This document shows positions 1 to 10,984 of a stretch of DNA of 64,000 nt, one piece after another. Below the pieces are notes generated by a model. It was not told where the DNA came from. It did no database searches and saw only the letters and a program-made list of their open reading frames with translations. Position numbers and translations under genes: made by a program. Numbering within the stretch: the first letter of the stretch is position 1; every line of letters starts with the position of its first letter. The DNA is from Myrica gale (taxonomy: Eukaryota; Streptophyta; Magnoliopsida; Fagales; Myricaceae), in the NCBI GenBank assembly GCA_963930655.1, contig OZ005607.1, positions 20,286,374 through 20,350,373 of the forward strand. Direction: 5' to 3'.

Positions 1-1
1 G

Positions 2-657
2 GTCAGACCAAAATATATTAGTTATGTTCTCCTCGTCATCAAACATAACACTAAAGAAGATGTGTGAATTTTTTCGTTGCTGATCACCAAACCAATTAAT
101 AAGTACACTCGCTACTCCATCCTTCATAGATTTACTTCTATTACTACTCAAATAATTTTTCAGGTCCATTTGAATGAATCCCAAGTGCTCTCTATCCCCA
201 TCCTGGGCCGCCATCAAATCATGTACTAGCTTTGGGTGGATGCCTTATTTGTCTGCATGGCTGCACTCGAGACGTTGCAATTCGTTAATTCATTTATGTG
301 AACGGAGTAAGTGGACTTTCGATGGTGTAGCCAATTCGTGACTATGTTGTGCACACCAATCAAATGTGTAATACTACCCACTCGGTTGCAGCTAAATGGC
401 GAAACTTGCAAGACACCCACACCTAGTATAATGTTGTTCCGTTTTTAAAGGCACAACTCGTTCTTTATCTTTTATCAACCCTTCTTTGCTACACACAAAT
501 GTTCTGACTATATAGTATCATTTTTCTTTATTCTTGAACCCACCTTGTCTACGAATTCTAAATCCAATGCTAATCGCATAACTGTTGTACCAATCGTAAG
601 CATGTTTGTCATCTTTAAAATCTAAGGGACAAATATTTATGATTTTTCCATTGTCGA
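2..657 (-). pseudogene. FAR1/FHY3-related (FRS) relic, DNA-binding end and start of transposase-like domain
   Basis: One minus-strand frame reads through the FAR1 DNA-binding domain. It shows AYDWYNSYAISIGFRIR, then VRTFVCSKEG, a late H-x-H stretch (AQHSHELA), and the linker DLKNYLSSNRSKSMKDG followed by ITNIFWSD near the window edge. FAR1-related proteins are MULE-transposase-derived transcription factors that bind DNA through this WRKY-GCM1-type zinc finger. The frame holds at least five stops (after FKNKEK, CLASFAI, LQPSG, LLRSHK and SHADK) with no frameshift between them, so it is a decayed gene or a decayed MULE transposase. It runs off the left edge, so the catalytic part is not visible. 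Family assignment is firm, but domesticated FRS gene versus autonomous MULE cannot be decided. Confidence 0.85.
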
Positions 658-1420
658 CCTGAACAATTTCACATGCATAATCCACCCATACAAATGAAAT
701 AAATGAAGATATAAATTGAAGAACCTTCCGGATTTGAGGTACTACTAGACCCTCACCTATCTATATATGGATTAATGCCCTATAGCTCCGTCATTTATCA
801 ATCTATATAAATTTAATAGCCCTAGTTAGCAAAGGACACAAATATCGCTACAAACAAAAATCAATAAAGAAAATATCCGGCTACAAGAGAATACATGCAT
901 CATTTTAAGGTAAAAAAAATTATGCAAAGCTTGTTCTGCTAGTCGAAGAAGATTCTAAAGTTTTTATATAAAATTTTCTTGGTCCTGGTATGTATATTTA
1001 GGTGATGTATCTTTTTATAATTTTATTTTATAAAAGTTCAGAGTTGATAAAATCTTTTTTACTTTGATTAAATATCTTTAACAAGTAATTTTATTTTTGT
1101 TTAATCTTATTTTATTACTTTTTGAAGGTCATCTTTTGGGGGTGGGTCTTTAAGAACATTATGCAATTTTTTCCATCAAACGCACTCATGGAATTATTCT
1201 TGGGTATAAAATTGATTGTTACTTATCTACCTCAAGTCGCTAGCAACATGCTGAAGTTTCTTTAGCCCAACAGTGCAGTAACGGGATGAAGTTTCAACGA
1301 ACATGGCAAGGAAAGATTTCATTGATAAAAGTCTCTAGCCGAAAGAGAAAGAAACTAACAAGAAATAATGGTTTACCTTTTCTTTACTTTCATAATTGGC
1401 CGAGAGAGAGAAAGAGGACT
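658..1420. other. Unassigned AT-rich interval
   Basis: No coding frame with family resemblance was seen. The first 100 bases may hold the upstream splice site of the FAR1-related relic, since its frame starts just after a CAG on the minus strand. The rest is AT-rich sequence between the relic and the ACD11-like promoter. Confidence 0.5.
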
Positions 1421-1432
1421 TTGTATATACAG
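1421..1432 (+). promoter_or_regulatory. Possible TATA box of the ACD11-like gene
   Basis: A TGTATATAC motif lies about 220 bp before the start codon. It is followed by a GA microsatellite (about 1616-1632) that would fall in the 5' leader, which is common for plant housekeeping leaders. Spacing is plausible but not proof. Confidence 0.3.
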
Positions 1433-1647
1433 TCCTTCTTTGAACTTTTGTGGACGGCGACTCACGTGATCTCCATTATATTGACAAAGCAGGTATATTT
1501 TCTATCCCCATTCGTATTCTTTTTCTCTCCTTTTGTGCTTAAAAGCTATTTCCATTCATTTCAAGGCAAAGAAGATTCAGATTTCCCGAGACCAAAAGTC
1601 GAGGGGTAGGTATAGGGAGAGAGAGAGAGAGTCGACCCTCTCGTACA

Positions 1648-3956
1648 ATGGCGGACTTGGAAGACATGAAGCCACTGAGGAATTTATCGGAGGCTTTCAA
1701 GGAGCTCGCGAACACTCTTGATTCCCCAACTGCACACGTGGAGCTCGCGCCATTCGCCCGCGCGTGCTCACTCATCTTGCCTCTCATTCGCAGTTTGGGC
1801 ATCGCCTTCAAGTTCGCTGAGTTGTCCTACGCCGGCTCGGTACACCTTGCCTATCTTGTAGTGTCAAAATTTTAAGAACTGCCTTTATGGCAAGTATTGA
1901 AGTCAAATAACGCCTTGATTTTTTTTTCCTGTCATCTTGGCAATCAAATAAAGTGCGTTTATGGCATTTATTGATGTCAAATAACGCCGACTTGGTACCG
2001 CCAATTTCAAATAATATCATATATATGGTCTTACTTATTGCAGAGGATATTCAGAGGAAAATAAAGTGAAATTTTAAGTGACTTTCGTATTTTTTCTGAA
2101 TGTTCTCGACGACCCAGAATGTCAAATACAGTGTTGTGTTCATGCCATTTGAGTATAATATTATTTGAAACTTGTGTATCACTTTGACTCTTTAGGTAAT
2201 TAATTCATAATTGGCTGCTTGATGAGTGCAGGTTAATGATCTTGCAAAGGCGTCAAAGTCTTTTGGGAACTTGCAGGCTTTGGTTGACGAAGACATAGAA
2301 GCGAACACTGCAAGAAAAGATACTAGTAATACGAAAAACCTCTTGGGAGTGAAACGCACACTTGAAGTGGTCAGGGCCATGTTTGAGGAGACACTAGCTA
2401 CAGAGTATGTATATCACTAACTTCTTCTTTTTTCTTTTTTTAAGTCAAAACAGCTCACTCTCATTAAAAAGGAGGATTGAAAATCTCCAGTATATGCTCT
2501 AAGTGTGTCGAGGAACACAAGTTAACAGGCAAGAACCCCAAAAGATAGGATCTTCGGAATGAGATCGAAACTAATTTTGGTAGAGGAAGAATATGATTTC
2601 TGAGTCTTGAAAGACTAGTGGTAGGGCTTGAGAGATAGCTAGGATCTTCTCTTGTTGGAACTCAAGAGAAAGAGCAGTATTTAAAGACAAAATTAGGATT
2701 TTTCGGAATTATTTAGGGTGGTAGCTAATAAGGGCTCAAAAACGTGCTAGGCTTTGGTTTTACTTGAATTTTAATAGGCTAACTTGGTATAATAAGCAAT
2801 CAAACAATTGAATTGCAGAACTTGGTGATTGTTGGTGTCGTTGATATATATCAATTGTTTGTGTGGAACTGCTGCTGGTACGGATATGAATTTAGTTCAT
2901 TACTTTAGAATGCATACTGTTGAAGAGCAAACATTGTTTGAAATTTAGATATTAGTAATTTTCTGTTTTGTGATTGGGACTGATCCCTGTATACAAATTC
3001 AATATCTTCGAAAGAGATTAATTTTCATGATTCAACTACTTGACGCGGTCTAAATAAGAACTTAATTATATGTAATACAGGAATACCACGAGAGAAATAG
3101 GAACCCTTCGCTCTTCAAGATTCCAGTTTGCTACAATAGAAAATGAATTCTTAAAACCGAATACTACTTTAATGCTTGATTGCTAATGCGGTTGTTATTG
3201 AAAATATATCCTGCCAATCCAATAGGCTATTAGATACAAAATATTAACGTACCAAGAAACTCATAATACATATATTCTTTGGCTGACTAGAAATTCATGC
3301 ACTTTATATCTAGAATTTAACATGATTGGCTTTGATGTTGAGATGATGTTATGTGCTTTATTCAATAAGTTTGAACAGTTCCTGACAATAATATGGCAGA
3401 GGGAATTCCTTAAGGGGTCCGGCCAATAAGGCCTATACACAGGTCTTTGGTCCCCATCACGGGACGGCCGTCAAGAAGCTCGTAGCTGCAGGGACGTATG
3501 CCCTTCCCACAAGGGCACAGCTGTTGCAGAAGCTAAATGAAGCTGACGGTGAGTTCATGAAGCGATTCATACAGTTTTTTATGTTTAAAGTCTCAATAAA
3601 GTATACAGTTCATGAAGCGATTCATACAGTTATTTATCCATTGCATTGGAGAAGTGATGCGTTGCTTGTTTTTAACTCCTACCCACTTGGCTTTTTGGCA
3701 ATACTCCGAAACCTTAGCTAGGGGCAATGGGTGTTTCCCTCTTTGCCAATCAGAGAGTAAGAATGTGAGCTTATTAGAAAACCGAATTGTACTTTCTAGT
3801 TTTTCATTTGCACGAACTAATTACATAATGTTGCTTTCAGAGGCATCCGCAGCGGCTCATATGCAGAGTTATGTTGCTGCATCTGCTCCTGTAATACAGT
3901 ACATTGAAAAACTCTTCCTTTCAAGAGATTTTTTCCATGTGATCAGCTACGGGTAA
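1648..3956 (+). CDS. ACD11-like: ACD11-like glycolipid transfer protein (GLTP fold), four exons
   Basis: Exons are 1648-1839, 2232-2404, 3400-3548 and 3841-3956, all with GT/AG borders. They join to 209 residues, the usual ACD11 size (about 206). The protein starts MADLEDMKPLRNLSEAFKEL and carries the GLTP-fold landmarks IAFKFAEL, DEDIEAN, NLLGVKR, FGPHHG, YALPTR, HMQSYV and APVIQYIEKLFLS. ACD11 is a cytosolic carrier of ceramide-1-phosphate and phyto-ceramide-1-phosphate that restrains cell death. The alignment with Arabidopsis ACD11, recalled from memory, is gapless to residue 123. It places Ser60, Ser64, Lys99 and Gly103 where the known headgroup binders are Asp60, Lys64, Arg99 and Arg103. 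Arg106 and the late His (142 here) are kept. The reading frame is intact, but lipid specificity may be altered or lost. Start chosen: first ATG of the conserved N-terminus. Confidence 0.93.
1873..2000 (+). repeat. Imperfect tandem repeat in ACD11-like intron 1
   Basis: Two degenerate units of about 70 bp share the pattern TTTATGGCA..TATTGA.GTCAAATAACGCC. They lie inside intron 1 and do not touch the splice sites. Confidence 0.6.
3553..3633 (+). repeat. Short direct repeat at the start of ACD11-like intron 3
   Basis: A block of about 25 bp around GTTCATGAAGCGATTCATAC occurs just after the exon 3 donor and again about 55 bp later. The partial copy at 24.6 kb has only one such block, so the duplication arose after the copies separated or was lost there. 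Confidence 0.75.
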
Positions 3957-4309
3957 AACATAGAGTTGTAACCTAACTACTCCGACTTGATGGGGCTTGT
4001 ATCTTTTGGGATGCTTTCTCTGAGATTGTACTGTGATCAATATTCTTCTTAATATTTGGACATACTTAATGTTGATAAAGCACAGAACATTATGTACAAT
4101 TTCAAGAAACAATTACTTTTCGCACCCAAAATTTGAGGTCAATGCCCCAAAGAACTGTACAATATTCTTGGGCATAGCCCAGATAACAAGAGAAAAAACT
4201 CTGCCCTAGAAAAGGGGTTCAACTCAGTATTCAATCGTCAGAAACTAGTTACTAAATTCTAACATGTATATTGTGTATTTCTCAGTTCGCCGTAAAAATA
4301 TCTTCCTCT
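3957..4309. other. 3' flank of the ACD11-like gene
   Basis: No further coding sequence was seen. The 3' untranslated region and terminator should lie here. An AATATTTGG..AATGTTGATAAAG stretch near 4050 is AT-rich but no poly(A) signal is clear. Confidence 0.4.
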
Positions 4310-4373
4310 ATCCCCATGTCCCGCTTAGTCGAATATCTGTCCTCTTCATGCCTCGAACAGTATTAATTCTTGC
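4310..4373 (-). pseudogene. LINE-like remnant, C-terminal end (third piece of a split remnant)
   Basis: On the minus strand the frame that ends at the copia target site at 13415 continues here without a gap (..GVIA then RINTVRGMKRTD..) and stops at a TAG near 4310. It is the tail of the zf-RVT-type sequence at 13415-13793, cut off by the copia insertion. The last 5 bp, CTTGC, are the target duplication. Confidence 0.75.
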
Positions 4374-5941
4374 TGAAACTACGTTTAGACCCTAGAATAC
4401 ACCTAGAGGGGGGGTGAATAGGTATTTAAAAACTAATACTCATCTCTTTAAGAGACCACAGAAAATAAAGTTCAAAAAGTAATACACTTGCACTATTAAA
4501 ACCTATTCAAACAATATGATTTAAGCACTTAACAGCAACCTCAATCAATCAAGTTAAGAATGATACAACTTGACCAAATAACCAATAGAGTAACAATTAC
4601 AGCATCAATCACTACTTAATACAGCAAATACTCAACACAGAAAATTCAAGATTAACTTGTCACTTTGACAACTATCAATTAACAACAATGAGATATAGTC
4701 AGCAACAATATAACCAACTTAATAATGATTTTTCAGCAAGATAATATCTGCACCTCAAGAAGTAATATCACAACAACAGCCTAAGCAAATTTCAGCAAGC
4801 AACACTCAATGTAAAAAGATTTTCCTGAACCTATTTAACAATAGAATTACTCACAGAATCAACAATACAAATTCTAACTCTTTAGCAACAATATTCAACA
4901 ATTCTAAGACTAATAACCAACAAGGATTCAGACACAAATCCAACAACCACTAAGCTTGACAATTTCAAGTTACCAAATCTTTCAGATCTGCAAAATGATC
5001 AACAAGAAAATGGTTAGTTGCAAAAATATCAAGAAAGAGGAGAATAGAATCAACACAGAAATTTTTGGTAACAAAGTGAAAAATTTCTCAAGAAGAATGT
5101 CTTCTGAGAAATAAAAAACACTCCGGGTGTTTCCACCAAATCTTTACACTAGAACGTCGGGATTTTACAATGGTGATCTAGCCAAAAACCTTTTGGCCTC
5201 AAGACCCCTTTTCCTATGTAAAATCACCCAATCCACCGAATTGGGTTGATGCCCAGCACCCACACGAAGACCAGCAACTCTGGTGCTCGTTCTACAGCAG
5301 ATCCCACGAACTCGTAGGCTAGAAGCTCCTCTGAAAACTTTCAGCAACAGCTGTTCTTGAGAACCCACTCAAGAACCTCAACACTTGGTGATTCCAATCT
5401 TCAACAGCAAAGAAGTAAGAACATCCAGCCTTCAATCGACGATAAGGCTCACTGATCTTCCACCAGAGGGAAGCTTACACACTCTCACAATCAGATATGG
5501 TTAGAACCGAATCTTGCACAAGAGAGAAATTGGGGAAAATCGAATACAGAGAGAATTCTGGAGTTTTCGAGAATAGACGATGAGTAAAAAATACGTCAAA
5601 GTCATTTGGGAAAGTGGTATATGACTTTAGTGAGGTTAAATAAGTCAAAACGAAAAAGTTATGATGACTGGGCAACTTTCTAGAAGGTTAATACGTTATC
5701 TGCAGAATTCCCGCTAGGCTGACCCAAGGCTAACCCAGCCAACCGAAAATCTGTCTAACAGCTCAGTAACTGTCTCCTAACCATTCTAGATGCACCCAAC
5801 ACGTTCCAGAAACTTTCTCCTTAGCTCCACATCCTTCCAGACTTAATCAAGTTGCTTTTACAAATCTACAAATGGAAAATTACATTTAATTAAAGGATTG
5901 TTTTGACCATGGAAAATATGCCAAACTTACAAACGCTTTCA
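4374..5941 (-). repeat. 3' LTR of the Sirevirus-type element
   Basis: 1568 bp, TG...CA. By-eye comparison with the LTR at 11847-13414 gives roughly 38 substitutions and no net length change, about 2.4%. The start shares the TTTAGACCC..CCTAGAGGGGGGGTGAATA pattern of this lineage. Confidence 0.95.
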
Positions 5942-5957
5942 ATCTCCCCCTTTGACA
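5942..5957 (-). promoter_or_regulatory. Polypurine tract (plus-strand primer)
   Basis: On the minus strand, TGTCAAAGGGGGAGAT lies directly before the 3' LTR. This is the classical Sirevirus polypurine tract where plus-strand DNA synthesis starts. Confidence 0.9.
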
Positions 5958-6531
5958 ATTTCCATGACAAAACCTTAAGCTAAGCCTAAACCTACCCCAA
6001 GATCTGTTATCACCAAAACATAACTTGATTTGCAGTTTAGTAAGCAGCCTAGAAAAATTCTAACAATATCCCTAAGCAACATGATTAATGGTTTGAGTAC
6101 CTGAAAAGAAAACACTCAAACTCAACCGTGATCAATATACTCAAGATAATCAAATCTGAAAACAGATGATCACTAAAAACAAGACTTAGTTATTTAAACA
6201 AGTCTTAACACAACACAAAAGTGTTCAAGCTCCCCCTAACAATAATAACCAAGCTATCCAAGCATAACTGAACTTTAACATATCATAGCAGCAGCACAAG
6301 TTCACAAGTTCATAACAGTAGCTTATAGCAAAACATAACATAGCATAATAGTAGCAAAACAGAACATAGCAAAGTAGTAGATAGCAAAAACTCCCCCTCA
6401 AGTTCATAACAGCAGCTCCCCAATCCACATTACTCCCCCTTTTTGTTATGAAAGAGACAAAGGAGTCAATCCACGTCACTCAACCCCTCGATATTGTCCT
6501 CATCAAAGGAGAAATATTCAGTTGCAGAGGG

Positions 6532-7704
6532 CTAAGGCTGAGATGAGGAAGGAATGGCAGATGACGGGGCAGCAGCAGCATCCTCAGCCTCCTCTTGACC
6601 AAGATACTGACGCATCCATTGAATATCAGCTCGATTCTTCGAAGACTCAGCTTGAAGAACAGTGTTAGCAGCAGTCAAGATATTATTATCATTGATCAAC
6701 CGACCCATGGCTTGAAAAAGCTGAGCTTGAGAGCATTGCATCTGAAGCACTTCAGTACGAGTAAGCTGAAAGTCAGCTTTGAGAAGAGACATGTCAGTTA
6801 CCATAGAAGAGGTTTGCTCAAGGTTACTCTCCATCAAATATTTGTTATCAGCCACAGAGGCAGTAACAGGAGCAGGCATAGTAGAGGAAGAGGCAGATTG
6901 AGCTTTCTTCTTGTGAGAGATAATTTGAGTCAAAGAACTAAGCCCAATCTTGGTTGGTATTTCCATTTTAGGAAAAGAAGAGGGATAAGGAACTTCTAAC
7001 ATGATGATAAGCTTTTGAATAGCACATGCATATGGCAAATAAATACCAGTCTTGCGAGAATTAAAACTTTTGATGATATGAGCACACATTACAGAGCCTA
7101 AGTCTATAGAATCATTGTGCATGAAGGCATAAAGAAACTTGGCTCGGTCAAGGGATAAAGCTGAAAGCTTTTGAGCAGGAAGTTTATTAGTGCCCAAAAT
7201 TCTGCTCACCAACATAACTTCAGCTGTGAAAGCTACAGCTGAGAACCCTTTACCATCAAATGGAAGAGGTCTTTTGGCTAAGAAGCTTGTCATTGCGTCC
7301 AGGGAAGGGCAAGTGGTAGCTGAGTAGGGGTAATCAGGGTGCTCTACCCTAGGAAATGCCAACACACTAGATAGAAGATCAGGTGTGATTTGGAAGTATT
7401 GACCGCGAATAAACACAGAAAACACATGAGAATCAGAGATATCATGGATATTAGAATTAAATTCTCTCAATAGTTGGGCAGATGGTGAAACTAAATTAGC
7501 TAGAAGAGAGTTTCATTTACGAGAGAGAAAAAGTTGAGGAACTAAAGTATGAGAAAACTCTTCCAGTGCAACTTTCCTTTCTACTAGTGGAGTCAAAGTA
7601 GAGAACTTGTCATTATAGAGATCCTCTGCTTCAGCATCTACAAACCGAGTAGTGTCAACTTCTCTAATTCTTTTCCCTTTCTTGGCAGCTCTTTTATATG
7701 TCAT
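6532..7704 (-). pseudogene. Envelope-position ORF of the Sirevirus, putative plant transposon protein domain
   Basis: A frame of about 390 codons starts MTYKRAAKKGKRIREVD (ATG at 7704), crosses one in-frame TGA at 7513-7515, and continues through VFSVFIRGQYF, YPYSATTCPSL and FLYAFMHNDSIDLGS to a stop at 6532. It lies between pol and the 3' LTR, where Sireviruses carry their envelope-like gene. The conserved block resembles the Pfam family called putative plant transposon protein. The same block occurs at 37108-38179, where the position of the TGA encodes Trp, so a single TGG-to-TGA change may explain the break. The C-terminal 100 residues are Ala/Ser/Gln-rich. No signal peptide or clear membrane span was seen, so a true envelope role is unproven. 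Confidence 0.75.
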
Positions 7705-7770
7705 CTGTGACACATAAAAGTGCAGAAGTAAGCTTGAAGAAGAAATAATAAAATCTGTAAAAGAATACAA

Positions 7771-8611
7771 TATTCATCAAGAAAACAAATAAACCATGTG
7801 ACAAGGTAGCAGATGGACGAAATAGAGAGAAAAAAAATGAAAACAGCAAGATGAGAAATCAAAATGCAGTCAAATCATAGCATTAATATATTCGACCAAA
7901 ATAATGACAAAATAATCAGGACCCATTCATTTAAACACACTAAGATTTCAGTTTTTCCAAACACAAACAGCAGACCCCAAAAATGAAGATGTTCACCGAA
8001 GATACCCAAAGAGAAATCAAGTAGATATGAACAGATCTTAGTGAAATCATCTACTAAATAACCTCTGGAACAAAACCCATATGATATTATAGAATATTAA
8101 TCAAGAAAACATGAGAGATCTAAGAGATTTTCACCTAAACCATGAAAGTGTCAAAGGAACTCGAAAATAACAAGAAAAGATAACCTAAATCAGACAAGGA
8201 TTTAGATTCATACCTTCGAAAGTGTAGAGACAATATCAGGAACCAAAACCCAGCAGAGATTTCGTTATATGAGCAAGAGGTGCTCAAGATTTTGAGAGAA
8301 GAAGAGTTTCGGCTTTGGGTTTCACGGTTAGCAGGAAAAAGAGAGAGAGAGAGAGAGAGAGAGGTATACACCGTAAAAAGTAAAAAGCAAAAAAAATAAG
8401 AGGTACAAGTCTTTATACCGAAAAAGAACATGTCCCTTACTCAAAAACGTATAACCGACCATTGGATAAAAGCATGTGTTTGTCATATAAGCATACCGAA
8501 AGATAAAACAAAAACTTAAACAATGACAATATTTCCAGAATATAAAAAACACAGCAGAATACAAAAAAAATAGGAACAGTTACTATATAGAACAAATTCC
8601 AATAGATTTTC
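7771..8611. other. Spacer between pol and the envelope-position ORF
   Basis: No coding frame was recognised. It contains a perfect GA microsatellite at about 8341-8363. It may hold a splice acceptor or internal promoter for the downstream ORF, but none can be assigned. Confidence 0.5.
8341..8363. repeat. (GA)n microsatellite
   Basis: About eleven perfect GA units inside the copia element, 3' of pol. Confidence 0.95.
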
Positions 8612-10978
8612 TTAAAAATTCAAACTTACACCATCTAAAGGTTTGGTAAATAAATCTGCTAATTGGTTTTCAGTAGGAACATATTCAAGTGTTATAGTTT
8701 TGTTTTCTACAAGATCTCTAATATAATGATGTCGTATGTCTATGTGTTTGGTTCTTGAATGTTGAACGGGATTTTTGGATATATTAATGGCACTAGTGTT
8801 ATCACAAAAAATAGTCATGGATTCTTGAATAACACCATAATCAACAAGCATTTGTTTCATCCAAAGTAATTGAGTGCAACAACTACCCATTGCTATATAT
8901 TCAGCTTCTGCTGTAGATAAAGAAATGGAATTTTGTTTTTTACTCAACCAGGCTACAAGATTCATTCCCATGTAGAAGCAGCCACCAGATGTGCTCTTCC
9001 TATCGTTTGAATCTCCAGCCCAATCAGCAGCCGTATATCCAACTAGACTCACATTTGAGTCTTTTGAATACCAAATACCATAAGGAATAGTCTCATTTAC
9101 ATATCTTATAATTCTTTTTACATCATTTAAATGAGATTCCTTAGGATTAGCTTGATATCTTGCACACACACCAACACTAAACGATAAATCAGGTCTGCTG
9201 GCTGTAAGATATAACAAGCTACCTATCATGCTTCTATACATAGTTTGATCAACTGATTTTCCAGAAATATCAATATCTAACTTTACACTAGTACCCATAG
9301 GAGTTCTAGTAAATTTAGAATTTTCAAGACCAAACTTTTTAACAAGGTCCTTGGCATATTTGGATTGAGAGATAAATAAGCCTTTTTCACATTGTTTAAT
9401 TTGTAATCCAAGAAAATAGTTCAACTCACCAGCCATGCTCATTTCAAATTCTTTTTGCATAGCTTCTGCAAAATTTAAAGCATACTCATCAGTAGGTGAA
9501 CCAAAAACAATGTCATCCACATATATTTGGGCTATTATAATGCTATCATTTATTTTCTTAATAAAGAGTGTGCGATCAGCACCTCTTCTAGAGAAACCAT
9601 CCTCTAGTAAATATGTAGATAATCTCTCATACCAAGCTCGTGGAGCTTGTTTTAATCCATAAAGGGCCTTTTTCAATTTACAAACATGATTAGGAAATTT
9701 AGGATCAATAAACCCTTTTGGTTGTTCTACAAATGCTTCTTCGATCAATATACCATTCAAAAATGCACTTTTAACATCCATTTGATATAATTTGAATCCC
9801 ATATAACAAGAAAAAGCTAGTAAAATTCGGATAGATTCTAATCTTGCCACCGGGGCAAATGTCTCATCAAAATCTTCTCCTTCTACTTGTGTGTAGCCTT
9901 GAGCTACCAATCTAGCTTTATTCCGTATAACAACTCCATCCTCATTGGATTTATTCTTAAAAATCCACTTTGTACCAATCACATTAACATTAGAAGGTCT
10001 TGGAACCAAAGTCCAAACATCATTTCTTTTAAATCGATTAAGTTCCTCATGCATTGCATTAACCCAAAAATCATCATTCAAAGCATCTTCTGCTTTCTTG
10101 GGTTCAATCATAGACACATATGAAGACAAGGACAAATGACTTAAAATTCTCTTTCTAAGTCTCAGCCCTTCATTTACATTACCAATAATGTTGTCTTTAG
10201 GATGATTAGCTTTAACCCGAGTAGAAGGTTCTTTGCTAGATGTTACTATAGATTTTTCTTTATCAGAAGATTGTTGACTTTCAAAGATATCATTTTCAGA
10301 TTCATGCTCATTTTCATTTTCAGCAAAAATAGAATCTATAGTCTCAATATTAATAGAATCATTTACATCATCATCAACTACTACATTTATAGATTCAATG
10401 ACAGTTTGAGTACGTAAATTAAAGACTCTATAGGCTCGGCTAGTTGCTGAATATCCAAGAAATATTCCTTCATCACTTCTAGAGTCAAACTTTGCTAAGT
10501 TTTCTCTATCCCTAAGTATAAAACACTTGCTGCCAAATACTTTAAAGTACTTAACAGTAGGTTTCCAGAGTCAAACTTTGCTAAGTTTTCTCTATCCCTA
10601 AGTATAAAACACTTGCTGCCAAATACTTTAAAGTACTTAACAGTAGGTTTCTTTCCTTTCCAAATCTCATAGGGAGTCATTTTTGTGTTAGGTCTAAGAT
10701 AAACTCTATTACTGATATGGCAAGAGGTACTTACAGCTTCTCCCCAAAAATGTTGCGGGAGATTTTTACCTTGCATCATCACTCTAGCCATCTCTTGAAG
10801 CACGCGATTTTTTCTTTCCACAACACCGTTTTGCTGTGGTGTAATAGGTGCTGAAAATTCCTTATGAATACCTTCCTCAACACAAAAATTGTCAAATGAT
10901 GAATTCTCAAACTCCTTACCATGATCACTTCTAATCCTTACAATAGAGTTTGATTTTTCATTTTGAAGTTTCTTACAC
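8612..10978 (-). pseudogene. pol: Copia pol: integrase core end, reverse transcriptase and RNase H
   Basis: In sense order: integrase (RIRSDHGKEFENSSF, then TPQQNGVVERKNRVLQEMAR), a variable linker, reverse transcriptase (KARLVAQGYTQVEG; QMDVKSAFLNG; YVDDIVFGS) and RNase H (STSGGCFYMG; STAEAEYIA), ending TKPLDGVSLNF. The frame is open from about 10480 to 8612, well upstream of the first Met. The integrase part is thrown out of frame by an 86-bp tandem duplication at 10481-10652. Protease, the integrase zinc finger and the first catalytic residues are missing because sequence upstream of about 10978 jumps straight to gag. RT and RNase H look catalytically complete, but the polyprotein cannot be made as a whole. 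Confidence 0.93.
10481..10652 (-). repeat. 86-bp tandem duplication in integrase
   Basis: Two adjacent near-identical copies of 86 bp, the second starting at 10567. Because 86 is not a multiple of three, the duplication shifts the pol frame. Confidence 0.92.
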
Positions 10979-10984
10979 AGATTT

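Noticed and set aside
1286..1609. 107-codon open frame upstream of the ACD11-like gene
   Set aside because: No family resemblance. It overlaps the probable promoter and leader.
1855..1864. TCTTGTAGTG, resembling an inverted CACTA tip
   Set aside because: It lies in ACD11-like intron 1 with no subterminal array, partner end or target duplication. Chance match.
5165..5368. 67-codon open frame, repeated at 12638-12841
   Set aside because: Both lie at the same position in the two LTRs of the copia element. They are copies of non-coding LTR sequence, not genes. The same holds for 5475-5675 and 12948-13148.
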